DNA of 64,000 bases from Mucilaginibacter pankratovii (GTDB lineage Bacteria; Bacteroidota; Bacteroidia; Sphingobacteriales; Sphingobacteriaceae), in NCBI RefSeq assembly GCF_014773265.1, contig NZ_JACWMY010000002.1:620001-684000 (forward strand), in the 5' to 3' direction. The notes beneath the pieces were generated by a model. It was not told the DNA's origin and did not search any database. It saw nothing but the letters and a program-made list of their open reading frames with translations. The translations under genes were made by a program, and so were the position numbers. Of this stretch, positions 31,797-40,761 are shown one piece after another (the first letter of the stretch is position 1; each line of letters starts with the position of its first letter).

Positions 31797-34532
31797 TTAT
31801 TTCACGGCCACCTTCTGCACCTCTATTGGCGCGGTAAAATGGTACGTTCCGGAGCCAAGCTCCACCATAATATAATTTTCTTTGCTGTTTGCCGGCTGAT
31901 AAGGCTTGCCATTTTTTAGCGGTTTGCCGCTATCCATCACGTTCGCGGCATCTTTTGCGGGGATATATACCGATGCCGTGGTGTTAACCGGGATCTCTAC
32001 ATCAAAATTAAGCTGGCCATCTGCTATTGCCCATGCCGAGCTTACCGTACCGTAATACGTTTGTAAACTTGCCGATGCATTGGTAAAGCCGCCACCCGGG
32101 TGCGGCATTATTTTGATATGCTTATACCCCGGGCCATCATTATAGGTATCCAACCCAACCATTACGCGGTACATCCAATCGCCAATGGCGCCGTAAGAAT
32201 AGTGGTTAAAAGAGTTCATGGTTGGTGTTTCGAAGGTTTTATCGGGTTTTATACCATCCCAGCGTTCCCAAATGGTGGTTGCGCCCATTTTTACCGGGTA
32301 CAGCCAGCTTGGATAAGTATCCTGCAGCAGCAGTTTATAAGCCTCATCGGTATAACCAAACCTGCTGAGTACATGGCAAAGGTATGGTGTACCCAAAAAG
32401 CCGGTGGTAAGGTGGTTGTTATAATTTTTAATATTTGTTACCAGCCTTGCTGCGGCTTGCGGGCGAAGGTCCTCGGGCAGCATATCAAAATTAAGGGCAA
32501 GCACATAGGCGGTTTGCGTACCAGATACCATACGGCCGTTGGCAGTAACATACTCGCGCATAAAGGCATCCTTTATACGCTTTAGGTTTTTGCCGTAAGC
32601 TTCGTAATCGTCGGTTTTACCTAAAACCTGCGCCGCGTTTATAAGCAGCTGGGTGGAGTAGGCATAAAAGCACTGCGCTATCAGGTATTTATCGGTTACG
32701 GCAGATGTGCCGTCGGTATCGTCGTTCACGCTGTAAAACAGCCAGTCGCCAAAGTGGAAGCCGGTGTTCCACAGATCATCCTTAGCCTGGTTCTTCATAT
32801 AATCAACCCAGGCTTTCATGCTGCCGTACTGATCTTTCAGTACCTGCTTATCCCCGTACGCAACGTACATATTCCAGGGGATAACGGTAGCGGCCTCGCC
32901 CCAGCCTGCGCTGCCGGCGGCACCTTTACCCAAAACATTCGGAATTACAAATGGTACCGCACCTTTTTCGGTTTGGTCGGCGGTGATATCCTTCAGCCAT
33001 TTAGAGAAAAAGTTATCTACATTCATGTTAAACGATGCGGTGCGCGAGAATACCTGCGCGTCTCCTGTCCAGCCCAGGCGCTCATCGCGTTGCGGGCAAT
33101 CGGTAGGCACATCTAAAAAGTTACCTTTTTGCCCCCATTGGATATTATGCTGAAGTTGATTAACCAGCGCATTAGAAGAACTGAAAGTGCCGGTTGGTGC
33201 CATATCTGAATATATGGTGACAGCCGTAAAATCGTCCGGGTTCAGGTCGCCGTTATACCCTTCAACTTTAATAAACTGGAAACCATGGAACGTGAAGTGG
33301 GGCTCAAACACTTCCACATCGTCCCCGCCGAGTATAAAATTATCCTGCGCCTTGGCCGACCTCAGGTTATCGGTATAAAAATTACCGTCTTTATCCAATA
33401 CCTCGGCATGTGATATGGTCACTTTCTGTCCCTTTTTTCCCTTTAGCCTTATTTTCACCCATCCCACCAGGTTTTGCCCAAAATCTACAATATGCTCGTT
33501 CTTCTTTGTTTTGATTACCCGCAGAGCTTTAAATGTCTCGTGTTTGCGGATGGGTTCGTTATAAGTAGCCAGCAGGTTTTTAAAGCCGTAATCCGCTACC
33601 TGCACGCCGTTCCAACCGGTATCGTTATACCCGTTAAGCGCCCAGCCTTTCTTTATTTTACGGGCATCAATGGTTTCGCCGTTGTAAATTTCAGAATAGG
33701 TTATTTCGCCAGTGCTCGATTTCCAGCTTCCGTCGGACAGCACCACTTCTGATGTGCCATCGGTATAGGTTATGTGCATCTGCATCAGGAGGGCGATATC
33801 TTTGCCGTATCTGTTTGAATTGTTGGCAAAGCCAATGGTGCCCCGGTACCAACCACTACCCAGCGTAACGCCGATGGTATTGTTACCATTGGTCAACAGA
33901 TCGGTAACATCATAAGCCTGGTATTGCAGGCGTTTGCCGTAGCTCGTCCAGCCGGGGGTAAGGTAGGCATCCCCTACCCTACGACCGTTTATCTGCGCTT
34001 CGTATAGGCCGTGCGCAGTAATAAAAGCCACAGCCGAAGCTACCTTTTTTGTAGAGCTGAATGTTTTCCTGAACATGGGCGAGGCCCGCAGACTATCTTC
34101 CTTAAAACCCGGACCAATCCATTTTGCCTGCCATTCATTGGCATTAAACAGCGAGGTTATCCAGTAGCCGGTTTCGCTCCAGGCAGATGCTTTTTTGGTG
34201 TTATCCCACACCTTAACCTGCCAGTAGTATTTGGTATGCGATGAAAGCGCCTTACCCTTATAACCTACGTGTACCGAAGAATCGGACGCAACCTTTTTAG
34301 AGTCCCATATGATCTTACGGAAATCGGAATGAGTGCTTACCCTTACCTGGTAAGCCGTTTGGCTTACGTTATGCCCGGCGGAGGCCAGCTCCCAGGTAAA
34401 ACGCGGCTGCGCGTTATCAAGCCCGATGGGGTTAGTGCGGTTTTCGCAAAGTATTTTGTTTACAGAAATTTGGGCCTGCGCAAAGGTGGCAACCAACGTA
34501 AAGACGGTAACGAGGGTAAAAATTCTTCTCAT
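31797..34532 (-). CDS. Glycoside hydrolase family 78 alpha-L-rhamnosidase
   Basis: 911 residues from the ATG at 34532 (MRRIFTLVTVFTLV), giving a signal peptide ending near 'FAQAQIS'. The N-terminal fibronectin-like region ('QPRFTWELASAGHNVSQTAY') is followed by the sugar-binding jelly rolls ('GLYEAQINGRRVGDAYLTPG', 'GLVGWVKIRLKG' type). The (alpha/alpha)6 catalytic domain contains 'DVPTDCPQRDERLGWTGDAQ' with the acidic active-site residues and 'PSWLYPVKMGATTIWERWDG'. A C-terminal beta domain ends the protein. It releases rhamnose from pectic or arabinogalactan oligosaccharides. It lies 570 bases downstream of the deacetylase gene, beyond the repeat element C. Confidence 0.96.
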   Translation of the reverse strand: MRRIFTLVTVFTLVATFAQAQISVNKILCENRTNPIGLDNAQPRFTWELASAGHNVSQTAYQVRVSTHSDFRKIIWDSKKVASDSSVHVGYKGKALSSHTKYYWQVKVWDNTKKASAWSETGYWITSLFNANEWQAKWIGPGFKEDSLRASPMFRKTFSSTKKVASAVAFITAHGLYEAQINGRRVGDAYLTPGWTSYGKRLQYQAYDVTDLLTNGNNTIGVTLGSGWYRGTIGFANNSNRYGKDIALLMQMHITYTDGTSEVVLSDGSWKSSTGEITYSEIYNGETIDARKIKKGWALNGYNDTGWNGVQVADYGFKNLLATYNEPIRKHETFKALRVIKTKKNEHIVDFGQNLVGWVKIRLKGKKGQKVTISHAEVLDKDGNFYTDNLRSAKAQDNFILGGDDVEVFEPHFTFHGFQFIKVEGYNGDLNPDDFTAVTIYSDMAPTGTFSSSNALVNQLQHNIQWGQKGNFLDVPTDCPQRDERLGWTGDAQVFSRTASFNMNVDNFFSKWLKDITADQTEKGAVPFVIPNVLGKGAAGSAGWGEAATVIPWNMYVAYGDKQVLKDQYGSMKAWVDYMKNQAKDDLWNTGFHFGDWLFYSVNDDTDGTSAVTDKYLIAQCFYAYSTQLLINAAQVLGKTDDYEAYGKNLKRIKDAFMREYVTANGRMVSGTQTAYVLALNFDMLPEDLRPQAAARLVTNIKNYNNHLTTGFLGTPYLCHVLSRFGYTDEAYKLLLQDTYPSWLYPVKMGATTIWERWDGIKPDKTFETPTMNSFNHYSYGAIGDWMYRVMVGLDTYNDGPGYKHIKIMPHPGGGFTNASASLQTYYGTVSSAWAIADGQLNFDVEIPVNTTASVYIPAKDAANVMDSGKPLKNGKPYQPANSKENYIMVELGSGTYHFTAPIEVQKVAVK

Positions 34533-35102
34533 TTTTATACGATAAAAAGCGGGGTGCAAACATCCGCCGGAGGTTTATGAATGGGCGACAAAAGGTAGCA
34601 TTTATCCGTGTGCGTTACAAACGCATTAAGCATGTTTTTAGTGGATTTTTACATGAAATAGAGCTTTATATATGGTGTTGCCAATGTAAAGAAGATGTTT
34701 ACAATAACCGTCATGCACTGTTATGGTTACAGGAGTTTTCGGTATTTTTTTTTCAAAACCAAAGGGTGTAACAATAGCGGGTATAAAACGCGCAGGGGTG
34801 ATTGCGATATTCCATCTGTAGGAGCATAGCCGTCAGCTTAAGGAGTAGTGCAGACGCGTAGCGTCGACCTATTTTGTAGCAACGGATTTTAATCCGTTGT
34901 CGCAAAATAGCACCAGCGTAAAGAACCATCGGTTCGGCCGATATAAATCCTAAATATGGGTCGTACCTACGGCACTCATCAAAACGGTGGGCTACATCGG
35001 CGGGTTAAAACCCGCCGTTACAATATTTATCGAGCCGATGGCTCTTTTAAAATTCAACACCTTAAGTTGACGGCTATGATCTGTAGGAAGGGCACTTAGG
35101 GA
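34533..35102. other. 570-base intergenic region containing repeat element C
   Basis: No coding frame is supported here. About half is taken by the compound palindromic element described separately; the remainder next to GH78 is A+T-rich and probably holds its promoter. Confidence 0.6.
34814..35088. repeat. Compound palindromic element C with direct repeats outside inverted repeats
   Basis: The direct repeat ATCTGTAGGA occurs at 34814-34823 and 35079-35088. Just inside lie the inverted repeats ATAGCCGTCAGCTTAAGG (34826-34843) and CCTTAAGTTGACGGCTAT (35060-35077), 17 of 18 bases matching. Within them are three clean hairpins: CAACGGATT/AATCCGTTG with ATTTTG/CAAAAT (34871-34908), CGGCGGGTT/AACCCGCCG (34998-35017) and GAGCC/GGCTC (35032-35044). 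No transposase is encoded, so it resembles a miniature inverted-repeat or REP-like element. Confidence 0.75.
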
Positions 35103-36152
35103 TTACCGAGTTGCATTAGGGGTAAATTGCACCTCGATATTGTCTTTCCCCGGCAGGGCATCAAACACACATACCTGTCCGCTTTGCTTAAAGGACAGTT
35201 TTTTACGTTTTTGGCTAATGCTTTTAATTACAGCGCCGTTGGTATTGAAGTTGATGGTGAGGGGCTGTGTCCAGTTTTGGCGGTTGGCCAGGGTATCGGT
35301 AAGGCTAAGCGTCCAACGCCGGGCATTTTTGCTCAGTAGTTTAAGCTTTGCCGAGTTACGCTCCTTATGATACTGGATCACATTTTTAAATGGCGCTATC
35401 CATACAGAATCCTTACGCTTATCTAATTCAATTAAATGCTGCGCGAAAACTTTGCCGGGTGTGATGATCCAGCCGTCTTCTATACCATGATATGTTGGGC
35501 AAAACCAGCCGCCAACAGCGATAGTTTCATCAATGTACTTCCCAAAATTCGCCATCGATGCCGAATCGCTTATCATTTGGCTGTTTATGTTGTAGTAATC
35601 ATCGTTGGTTTTGGCAAAATCATAGGCGTTGTAAGGGTACGGTTTGTTTTGCGTGGCACGCGCGCCAATAAAATACGGCGCAACTGTTTTGCGGATAGCC
35701 TTATCCTTTTCGGTAATACCACCGCCTTCGCCAAAGGGATAGGCATGCGTGATCATTTTCTGCGCCGGCAGCAGAGCATCCATCTGCTTGTTAGATTCGG
35801 TGCATTCCCAGGCAATACTATCAAGGGGCATTTTAGGAAAATGTGGATGCGTTAGTGCATGGTTGGCTATTTCGTGCCCGGCTAAAGCGGCCCTGTTAAT
35901 TGTTTCCCAACTGATGTGCTGACTATTTACAATAGATACCGACATAAAAAAGGTCCCCTTAAAACCGTACTTATCCAGCAAGGGCACCGCAACGGCGTAT
36001 TGCCCGGGGATACCATCATCAAAGGTTAAGCTAACCGCCGCTTTTTTATTATTGAACCAGGGCGCGATGGTGTAATCAAGTTCCGTTTGTTTTTGAGCAA
36101 AGGAGGAAAGTGACAGGCACAAGCAAAGAATAGTAAAAGAAAGGTATTTCAT
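35103..36152 (-). CDS. Secreted polysaccharide deacetylase (NodB homology domain)
   Basis: 349 residues with a signal peptide ending near 'SLSSFAQ'. The NodB domain covers about 38-260: motif 1 'AAVSLTFDDGIPGQYAVAV' supplies the catalytic base and metal Asp, motif 2 'AGHEIANHALTHPHFP' the two metal-binding His, and later 'WFCPTYHGIEDGWIITP' the C-terminal His region. The last 80 residues form a small beta domain. The enzyme removes acetyl groups from a polysaccharide, which would expose backbone to the GH78 and GH140-like enzymes nearby. It follows the GH140-like gene by 5 bases and is cotranscribed with it. Confidence 0.92.
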   Translation of the reverse strand: MKYLSFTILCLCLSLSSFAQKQTELDYTIAPWFNNKKAAVSLTFDDGIPGQYAVAVPLLDKYGFKGTFFMSVSIVNSQHISWETINRAALAGHEIANHALTHPHFPKMPLDSIAWECTESNKQMDALLPAQKMITHAYPFGEGGGITEKDKAIRKTVAPYFIGARATQNKPYPYNAYDFAKTNDDYYNINSQMISDSASMANFGKYIDETIAVGGWFCPTYHGIEDGWIITPGKVFAQHLIELDKRKDSVWIAPFKNVIQYHKERNSAKLKLLSKNARRWTLSLTDTLANRQNWTQPLTINFNTNGAVIKSISQKRKKLSFKQSGQVCVFDALPGKDNIEVQFTPNATR

Positions 36153-36157
36153 GGCGG

Positions 36158-37507
36158 TTATAATTTTTTGTATTGCCGGGCTGCATCATCCAACACCAAC
36201 ACCCAATCCTGCCCGTAACCGGCAGATGGCGGGGTAAAAGTATTATTTTGAAGATTAGATACCTGCGGCAACTCCTTTATTTTCCCGTTTCTTGGATCCA
36301 GCCAGTAGGCGTTTAACTTATCGCCCTTTATTTTGCGGGCAATAACGGTGAATGGTTTTCCGGCGGCTGTATAAACAAACAGGTAATCGGTGCCACGGGT
36401 GGCCTGGATCCTATCCGCGGGACCATTATTATTTTCCCGGATGATAGATTGATCGGGCACCCTGTCCAATAGCGGGTGTGATTCCATCAATTTTCGTACA
36501 ATGCTCATTTGTTTGGCCCCCGGCAGATCGAGCGCATCATACCAAAACATATGCGGCCCGTTCAACGGCTCGTATTTTGGTGAATACATCTGCCAGATAT
36601 CATGGCAACCATAGGTATGCCCGAAGGCACCCGAGAACAGGTCGAGATAAGCATACTTGCGTACGTCATAGGCGCTGGAGGTGCCCAGGTCGTTCACATT
36701 AAAGCAAACCGGGTGGTCTTCATAAATGGGTTCGGCATCCAGCACGGGTTTTAGCGGCAAGGCGTTATAGCTGGCGAAGATCTTATCGTAAACCGGCGTA
36801 TCCCTGCAATGCCCGTTCTGAAACATATTGAATGAGAACCAATCCTCGCCCCTAAACCATTGCGCCGAGCCCAGCTGATTTGGCTGGCAATGATAGGTAA
36901 TAAGCGCCTTGCCCCCGGTTATCTTCATAATAGCCCGGCCCATGGCGCGCCAAATGGCGATATCTGCCTCGCCACGGGGCTGGCGGTCGCCGCCGAGTAC
37001 CCATATAATGTTGGTTTTATTTTTATAGCGTTTTGCCAGCCAGGCGGCATAAGTTGCCGCGTTCTTTTCGGTGAAGATCTCAGGGCCTTTACCCCATTTA
37101 TCTTTAAAAACCTTATCGCCCCAGGTTGGCAGCAAGGCTATGTTCATGCCATATTCGTTGGCCTTATCTATAATGTAGTCTACATGCTCAAAATACTTCT
37201 CGTTTGGCTTCTCGGGGTCGTCGTCAATCAATGGTTTTTCGCCGTAAGCGTTTGGGGTGTGCAGGCCGTCCATCTCGGCCAATACTACAGCCTGTATTAC
37301 GGTAAAACCCTGCTCGCTGCGGTGTTTTAGATATCGGTTAGCTTCCTCCCTATCCAGCCGATGGAAAAGCTCCCAGGCCGTATCGCCGAGCCAAAAAAAA
37401 GGCTTGCCGCCTTTCAGGATGTAATGCTTATCGGCGCTAACGGTAAACTGGGCCGTGGCAATTTTGGAGAAAGCGAAAAAGAACACAAGCAGCAGGTATT
37501 TTTTCAT
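36158..37507 (-). CDS. DUF4038 glycoside hydrolase (GH140-like)
   Basis: 449 residues with a signal peptide ending at 'KIATAQF'. The DUF4038 TIM barrel (about 22-360) shows 'FFWLGDTAWELFHRLDREEA', 'RSEQGFTVIQAVVLAEMDG', 'NKTNIIWVLGGDRQPRGEA' and 'KPVLDAEPIYEDHP', with candidate catalytic Asp in 'LGGD' and Glu in 'DAEPIYE'. A C-terminal beta domain of the collagen-binding type (about 365-445) follows. GH140 founding members are apiosidases acting on rhamnogalacturonan II side chains; other members of DUF4038 act on different sugars. It leads a small operon with the deacetylase, with GH78 further downstream. Confidence 0.9.
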   Translation of the reverse strand: MKKYLLLVFFFAFSKIATAQFTVSADKHYILKGGKPFFWLGDTAWELFHRLDREEANRYLKHRSEQGFTVIQAVVLAEMDGLHTPNAYGEKPLIDDDPEKPNEKYFEHVDYIIDKANEYGMNIALLPTWGDKVFKDKWGKGPEIFTEKNAATYAAWLAKRYKNKTNIIWVLGGDRQPRGEADIAIWRAMGRAIMKITGGKALITYHCQPNQLGSAQWFRGEDWFSFNMFQNGHCRDTPVYDKIFASYNALPLKPVLDAEPIYEDHPVCFNVNDLGTSSAYDVRKYAYLDLFSGAFGHTYGCHDIWQMYSPKYEPLNGPHMFWYDALDLPGAKQMSIVRKLMESHPLLDRVPDQSIIRENNNGPADRIQATRGTDYLFVYTAAGKPFTVIARKIKGDKLNAYWLDPRNGKIKELPQVSNLQNNTFTPPSAGYGQDWVLVLDDAARQYKKL

Positions 37508-37595
37508 CAGGATGTTATTTACAATTGGCCTTTGAATTTATCTATTTTTTTTGCCGATTGAAAACAATCAGGTGCCGAATGCCTGCGATGTAGCG

Positions 37596-38018
37596 CTAAA
37601 CTTTCAAATCATTAATATTATCCAATAAAAAACTATGCGTAAAGCGGGTCATTCCCGTTTTAGGGTAATAATCTACCGCGGCAGGGGCAGCAAGTAATAT
37701 CAGTTTGGCAATTGGGGTATGCCTTTTGGTTTCTTTTATTAAGCGGATACCAATGCCCATGCGCTGGTATGCCTGGTCTACCGCCAGATCGGACATGTAG
37801 GTGCAAAAAGCAAAATCACTTAAAGAACGCGCTATACCCACCAATTTACCACCTATACGGGCGGTAACAAACAGGTTGGCATTTTGGCACATCAGCTTTA
37901 TCCGGTCCATATCATCTACAGGGCGGCGCTCGGCAAGCGTGCTGCGTTTTAATACATCAACAAATTCCTGAGGGTCTAATGTGTCTTCGCGTTGGTAAAT
38001 AATTTCGGGGCCTGGCAT
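37596..38018 (-). CDS. GNAT-family N-acetyltransferase
   Basis: 140 residues. The acetyl-CoA site is visible as 'YMSDLAVDQAYQRMGIGIRL', containing the QxxGxG/A-type motif A, and 'LILLAAPAAVDYYPKTGMTR' matches the C-terminal motif B with its typical Tyr. The N-terminal part has 'LVGIARSLSDFAF' leading to the beta bulge. Cytoplasmic. Substrate not readable. It is a single gene on the minus strand; the next gene downstream in the same direction is the GH140-like enzyme 88 bases away. Confidence 0.92.
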   Translation of the reverse strand: MPGPEIIYQREDTLDPQEFVDVLKRSTLAERRPVDDMDRIKLMCQNANLFVTARIGGKLVGIARSLSDFAFCTYMSDLAVDQAYQRMGIGIRLIKETKRHTPIAKLILLAAPAAVDYYPKTGMTRFTHSFLLDNINDLKV

Positions 38019-38143
38019 TTTATATTGCTTTAATGGTTAAAATTAATGTTTCAAATTTTAACACTTTGGCCGTTAATTAAATAGGCCAATAAATATAAAT
38101 GCCATAGTCCAGCTAAACCGATATTATACCTTAAGCGCCGCCC

Positions 38144-38473
38144 TTACTCATAAAACTCCGGTGATATAGCCATGGCCATCAGCGCTTTTTGGTGCTTATC
38201 AAATAATTTCTTCCACCAAAACTGGTAACTGCGCGGGTACACCACTTGTTCGGAGTATTCGCGTTTGGATAAATTCTCCAATGCCAGCAGCTTAAACATC
38301 ACCTTGCGCGAATGGTCTACAACAGCATGCGAACGCTGTGTATACCCAAATATATCGTTGATCTCTTTATTGGTTTTGCCCACCAGTATCAGCATAAATA
38401 TTTCGATATGGAGGGTTGAGAAACCTTTTGTTTTAAGGTTTGGCCGGGTGCTTGTAATTGCATGTATCTTCAT
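38144..38473 (-). CDS. Orphan LuxR-type helix-turn-helix protein
   Basis: 109 residues from the ATG at 38473 (MKIHAITSTRPNLK); longer in-frame starts exist at 38509 and 38569 but add sequence without features. Residues about 18-70 read as a LuxR/GerE-like HTH: 'FSTLHIEIFMLILVGKTNKE' followed by 'INDIFGYTQRSHAVVDHSRK' and a Leu-rich dimer helix. The C-terminal 35 residues are aromatic and basic and match nothing I know. It has no receiver or sensor domain, so it is either a minimal regulator or the relic of a longer response regulator. It lies at the edge of the signalling region 38.9-43.6 kb. Confidence 0.65.
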   Translation of the reverse strand: MKIHAITSTRPNLKTKGFSTLHIEIFMLILVGKTNKEINDIFGYTQRSHAVVDHSRKVMFKLLALENLSKREYSEQVVYPRSYQFWWKKLFDKHQKALMAMAISPEFYE

Positions 38474-38889
38474 AACACAAAGTTTTAGTTTGGAAAAGCC
38501 ACCGTGCATATTACGATTTTGCAAGCAAGTTAGTTTGATAGGGTAATTTTCAACAGCGTACGGAGCCAATAAAGTAACAAGTAATTTGCTGCAGCGGCGC
38601 GGCCGCTTTATCTGCTAAATTGCGTTGCAAGGCAAATAAGCCCCGTTTTTACGCTCGAACTAACACCGCGAGATTTATGGTGCTTATTAATTATTCATTT
38701 TGTTCATTGTGTTTTTAAGATTCAAAATCGTGTACTAATCAAATAAATTGCCGGGGTGATACCCACAGGAAGTATATATTTACGGGCGATAATGACCTAT
38801 AAACGCGTATTACTATCGGATATAATTATGTAACTAATAGCTATGCAAAAATTAACCTATCCCTTAATATTAACTTTAAACTAATTACT
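38474..38889. other. 416-base intergenic region
   Basis: Divergent promoter region between the orphan HTH gene and the small CPxxC-tail gene. TATATTTA (38775-38782) resembles a -7 element for the plus-strand operon, 108 bases before its start codon, implying a long 5' leader. No gene or strong repeat is seen. Confidence 0.45.
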
Positions 38890-39273
38890 ATGAGCACCAC
38901 CCCAACAAACAACGACAACCCAGACGGCACCATCCCTTTAGAAACAGCTAAAGCATGGGCGGCAAACTGGCGCAGCCACCTATCAACTTCCGAAGACGAG
39001 TTTCAAGGCAGGTCTTTTTTTATTCCGACCGCTTCAATCAACACCTTGCTTGCAAACAGCCCTAACGCCGAGGGTGTAAGAGCATATATAGGGATGGAAG
39101 ACGAAACAGACCCGTTGACTGCTAAGCTGGTTATCGTGTCGGTAGTTAATGGCGAAGAAGTACTTACCATACCCGGCGAAAACGGCGGCGAGGATCGCCC
39201 CGGTACTGTTGACCTGGTAACCGCTTGCCCACCTGTTTGCCCAACAGGTGGCGGCCCTACCATAGAAAGCTAA
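38890..39273 (+). CDS. Small acidic protein with C-terminal CPxxC tail, unknown function
   Basis: 127 residues, no signal peptide or membrane helix, strongly acidic. The N-terminus holds 'IPLETAKAWAANWRSHLS', then 'SFFIPTASINTLLANSP', 'GVRAYIGMEDETDPLTAKLV' and an alternating beta stretch. It ends 'TACPPVCPTGGGPTIES', a short CPxxC motif on a flexible tail. I have an impression of similar small proteins with a CPxxC-type end in other Bacteroidota but cannot check. It opens a plus-strand group followed 66 bases later by a membrane protein, a histidine kinase and a response regulator. A ligand, metal carrier or anchoring protein for that system is possible; nothing in the sequence fixes a function. 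Confidence 0.8.
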   Translation: MSTTPTNNDNPDGTIPLETAKAWAANWRSHLSTSEDEFQGRSFFIPTASINTLLANSPNAEGVRAYIGMEDETDPLTAKLVIVSVVNGEEVLTIPGENGGEDRPGTVDLVTACPPVCPTGGGPTIES

Positions 39274-39338
39274 TTAAAATTTACTCTTCAGAAGTTTATA
39301 AGCTTTAATATCTTTAAGGCTTATAAATTTTTTAGCAA

Positions 39339-39995
39339 ATGCTGTTTTTTATATATACAACATTCATCGTCCCGGCCACCGTACTTATCCCCATCGCCTA
39401 CGCCTTTATCAACTATCGGGGTTTAACCCGTGCTTTTAAAATAATTTTAGCTTTTATCATTTTTTCGGCTGTGATGAATACCATAGCCAGTGTAATGGCA
39501 CGTGGTTACCATATGCGTACAACCGGTATATACCATATTTATACCCCATTTGAATTCGGCTTCATTACGGCCTTTTTTTCTGAGTTTTATAACAAGCGTA
39601 TCCGGAATATCCTGTATGGGCTTATTGCTGCGTTCGCCGTTTTTTGCGTGCTTAATACGGTTTTTATAGAAAGCATGATGAAAATGGATAGCAATGCACG
39701 GTCCGTAGATGCCATTATCCTTATTATCTTTTGCATGTTGTTCTTCGCTAAAAATAATAGCGATCTGGACAGCCGCTGGGCCGACCACGCCAGCAACTGG
39801 GTAGTAGCCGGGCTTTTATTGTATTATGGCAGTTCGTTATTCATGTTCATCTTTTTTGATAACTTAACAAGGGACGATATCATGACGTACGTTATCTGGA
39901 CCCTAAACGCTACCATTTTAGTTATAGAATATGTTTTATTTGCAATAGGATTTCACAAATGCAAGGCACAACAGACAATATCTACGTCCAGATGA
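39339..39995 (+). CDS. Polytopic membrane protein, likely sensor partner of the kinase
   Basis: 218 residues with about seven membrane segments spanning the whole chain and short basic loops ('NYRGLTRAF', 'YNKRIRN'). No domain that I recognise. A pair of small polar motifs, 'YHIYTPFEFGFITAFFSEFY' and 'RWADHASNWVVAGLLLYYGS', lie at helix ends and could form a binding site. Its 3' end overlaps the histidine kinase start by 37 bases, so the two are translationally coupled. The kinase has only one membrane helix and no sensor domain, so this protein is a good candidate for the signal-receiving part. Alternatively it is a transporter monitored by the kinase. Confidence 0.85.
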   Translation: MLFFIYTTFIVPATVLIPIAYAFINYRGLTRAFKIILAFIIFSAVMNTIASVMARGYHMRTTGIYHIYTPFEFGFITAFFSEFYNKRIRNILYGLIAAFAVFCVLNTVFIESMMKMDSNARSVDAIILIIFCMLFFAKNNSDLDSRWADHASNWVVAGLLLYYGSSLFMFIFFDNLTRDDIMTYVIWTLNATILVIEYVLFAIGFHKCKAQQTISTSR

Positions 39996-40756
39996 TCCTG
40001 GGCATGAGCGGTGCCCTCATCCTGGTGGTATCGTTCATCCTGTTTTCTATCCGTAACCAAAATAGGCTTCTCAGGCAACGACAGCAGTTTCAGCAGGCCG
40101 AAATTGCGCATCAGAAAGAATTGCTGGGTGCCGTTATCCAATCGCAGGAAGCTGAACGTAAGCGCATCGGGCAGGATCTGCATGATGATGTGGGCACTAC
40201 CTTATCCGGTTTACGAATGTTGATAGAAATGTTTAAGCCTGTTGACGATAAAAACCAGCAATACCTTAATTTCGTTAAATCCAGCAAACTAACTATAGAT
40301 AAGATTGTAAAGGATGTGCGCCATATATCGCACAATCTCTCCCCTGCTACTTTGGGATATTACGGCCTTGCCGCGGCCATTAATGAGCATAGCGATATTA
40401 TCAACCAATCGGGCAAGTTAACTATCAATGTAGAAAACGATGCCGATGCTGTTTTAGAAAACCTGCCGCTTGCCAGCGCTACCGCACTATACCGTGTGCT
40501 GGAAGAGTTGCTGAATAATACTATAAAACACTCGGGTGCAAGTAAAGCCGATATACAATTTAACAGTGCGCCGGGCAAATTGTTAATTGCCTATCAAGAC
40601 AATGGCAAGGGGCTCTCAGGTTCGAGCAGCCAGCTAAAAAAAGGCATGGGGATGCAAAATATAGAGAGTCGCCTGCTCAATATAAATGCTACCTATGATA
40701 TAACCACCAAACCAGGCGAAGGCTTTCATATACAAATAAATTGCCCTGTAATATAA
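39959..40756 (+). CDS. NarX/DesK-type sensor histidine kinase
   Basis: 265 residues. One membrane helix (about 10-32) is followed by a coiled-coil linker and a HisKA_3 dimerisation domain with the phospho-His in 'RKRIGQDLHDDVGTTLSGLR' (about residue 75). The ATPase domain has 'VLEELLNNTIKHSGASKADI' (N box), 'AYQDNGKGLS' (G1) and 'KGMGMQNIESRLLNI' (G2). It has no extracytoplasmic sensor domain. It should phosphorylate the NarL-type regulator encoded directly downstream, whose start overlaps or abuts its stop, and take its input from the polytopic membrane protein encoded upstream. Confidence 0.95.
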   Translation: MQGTTDNIYVQMILGMSGALILVVSFILFSIRNQNRLLRQRQQFQQAEIAHQKELLGAVIQSQEAERKRIGQDLHDDVGTTLSGLRMLIEMFKPVDDKNQQYLNFVKSSKLTIDKIVKDVRHISHNLSPATLGYYGLAAAINEHSDIINQSGKLTINVENDADAVLENLPLASATALYRVLEELLNNTIKHSGASKADIQFNSAPGKLLIAYQDNGKGLSGSSSQLKKGMGMQNIESRLLNINATYDITTKPGEGFHIQINCPVI

Positions 40757-40761
40757 TTAAG

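Noticed and set aside
38890..39273. The small CPxxC protein as a ribosomally made modified peptide precursor
   Set aside because: The long ordered N-terminal part and the absence of any modification enzyme or peptide exporter nearby make a RiPP precursor unlikely, though not excluded.
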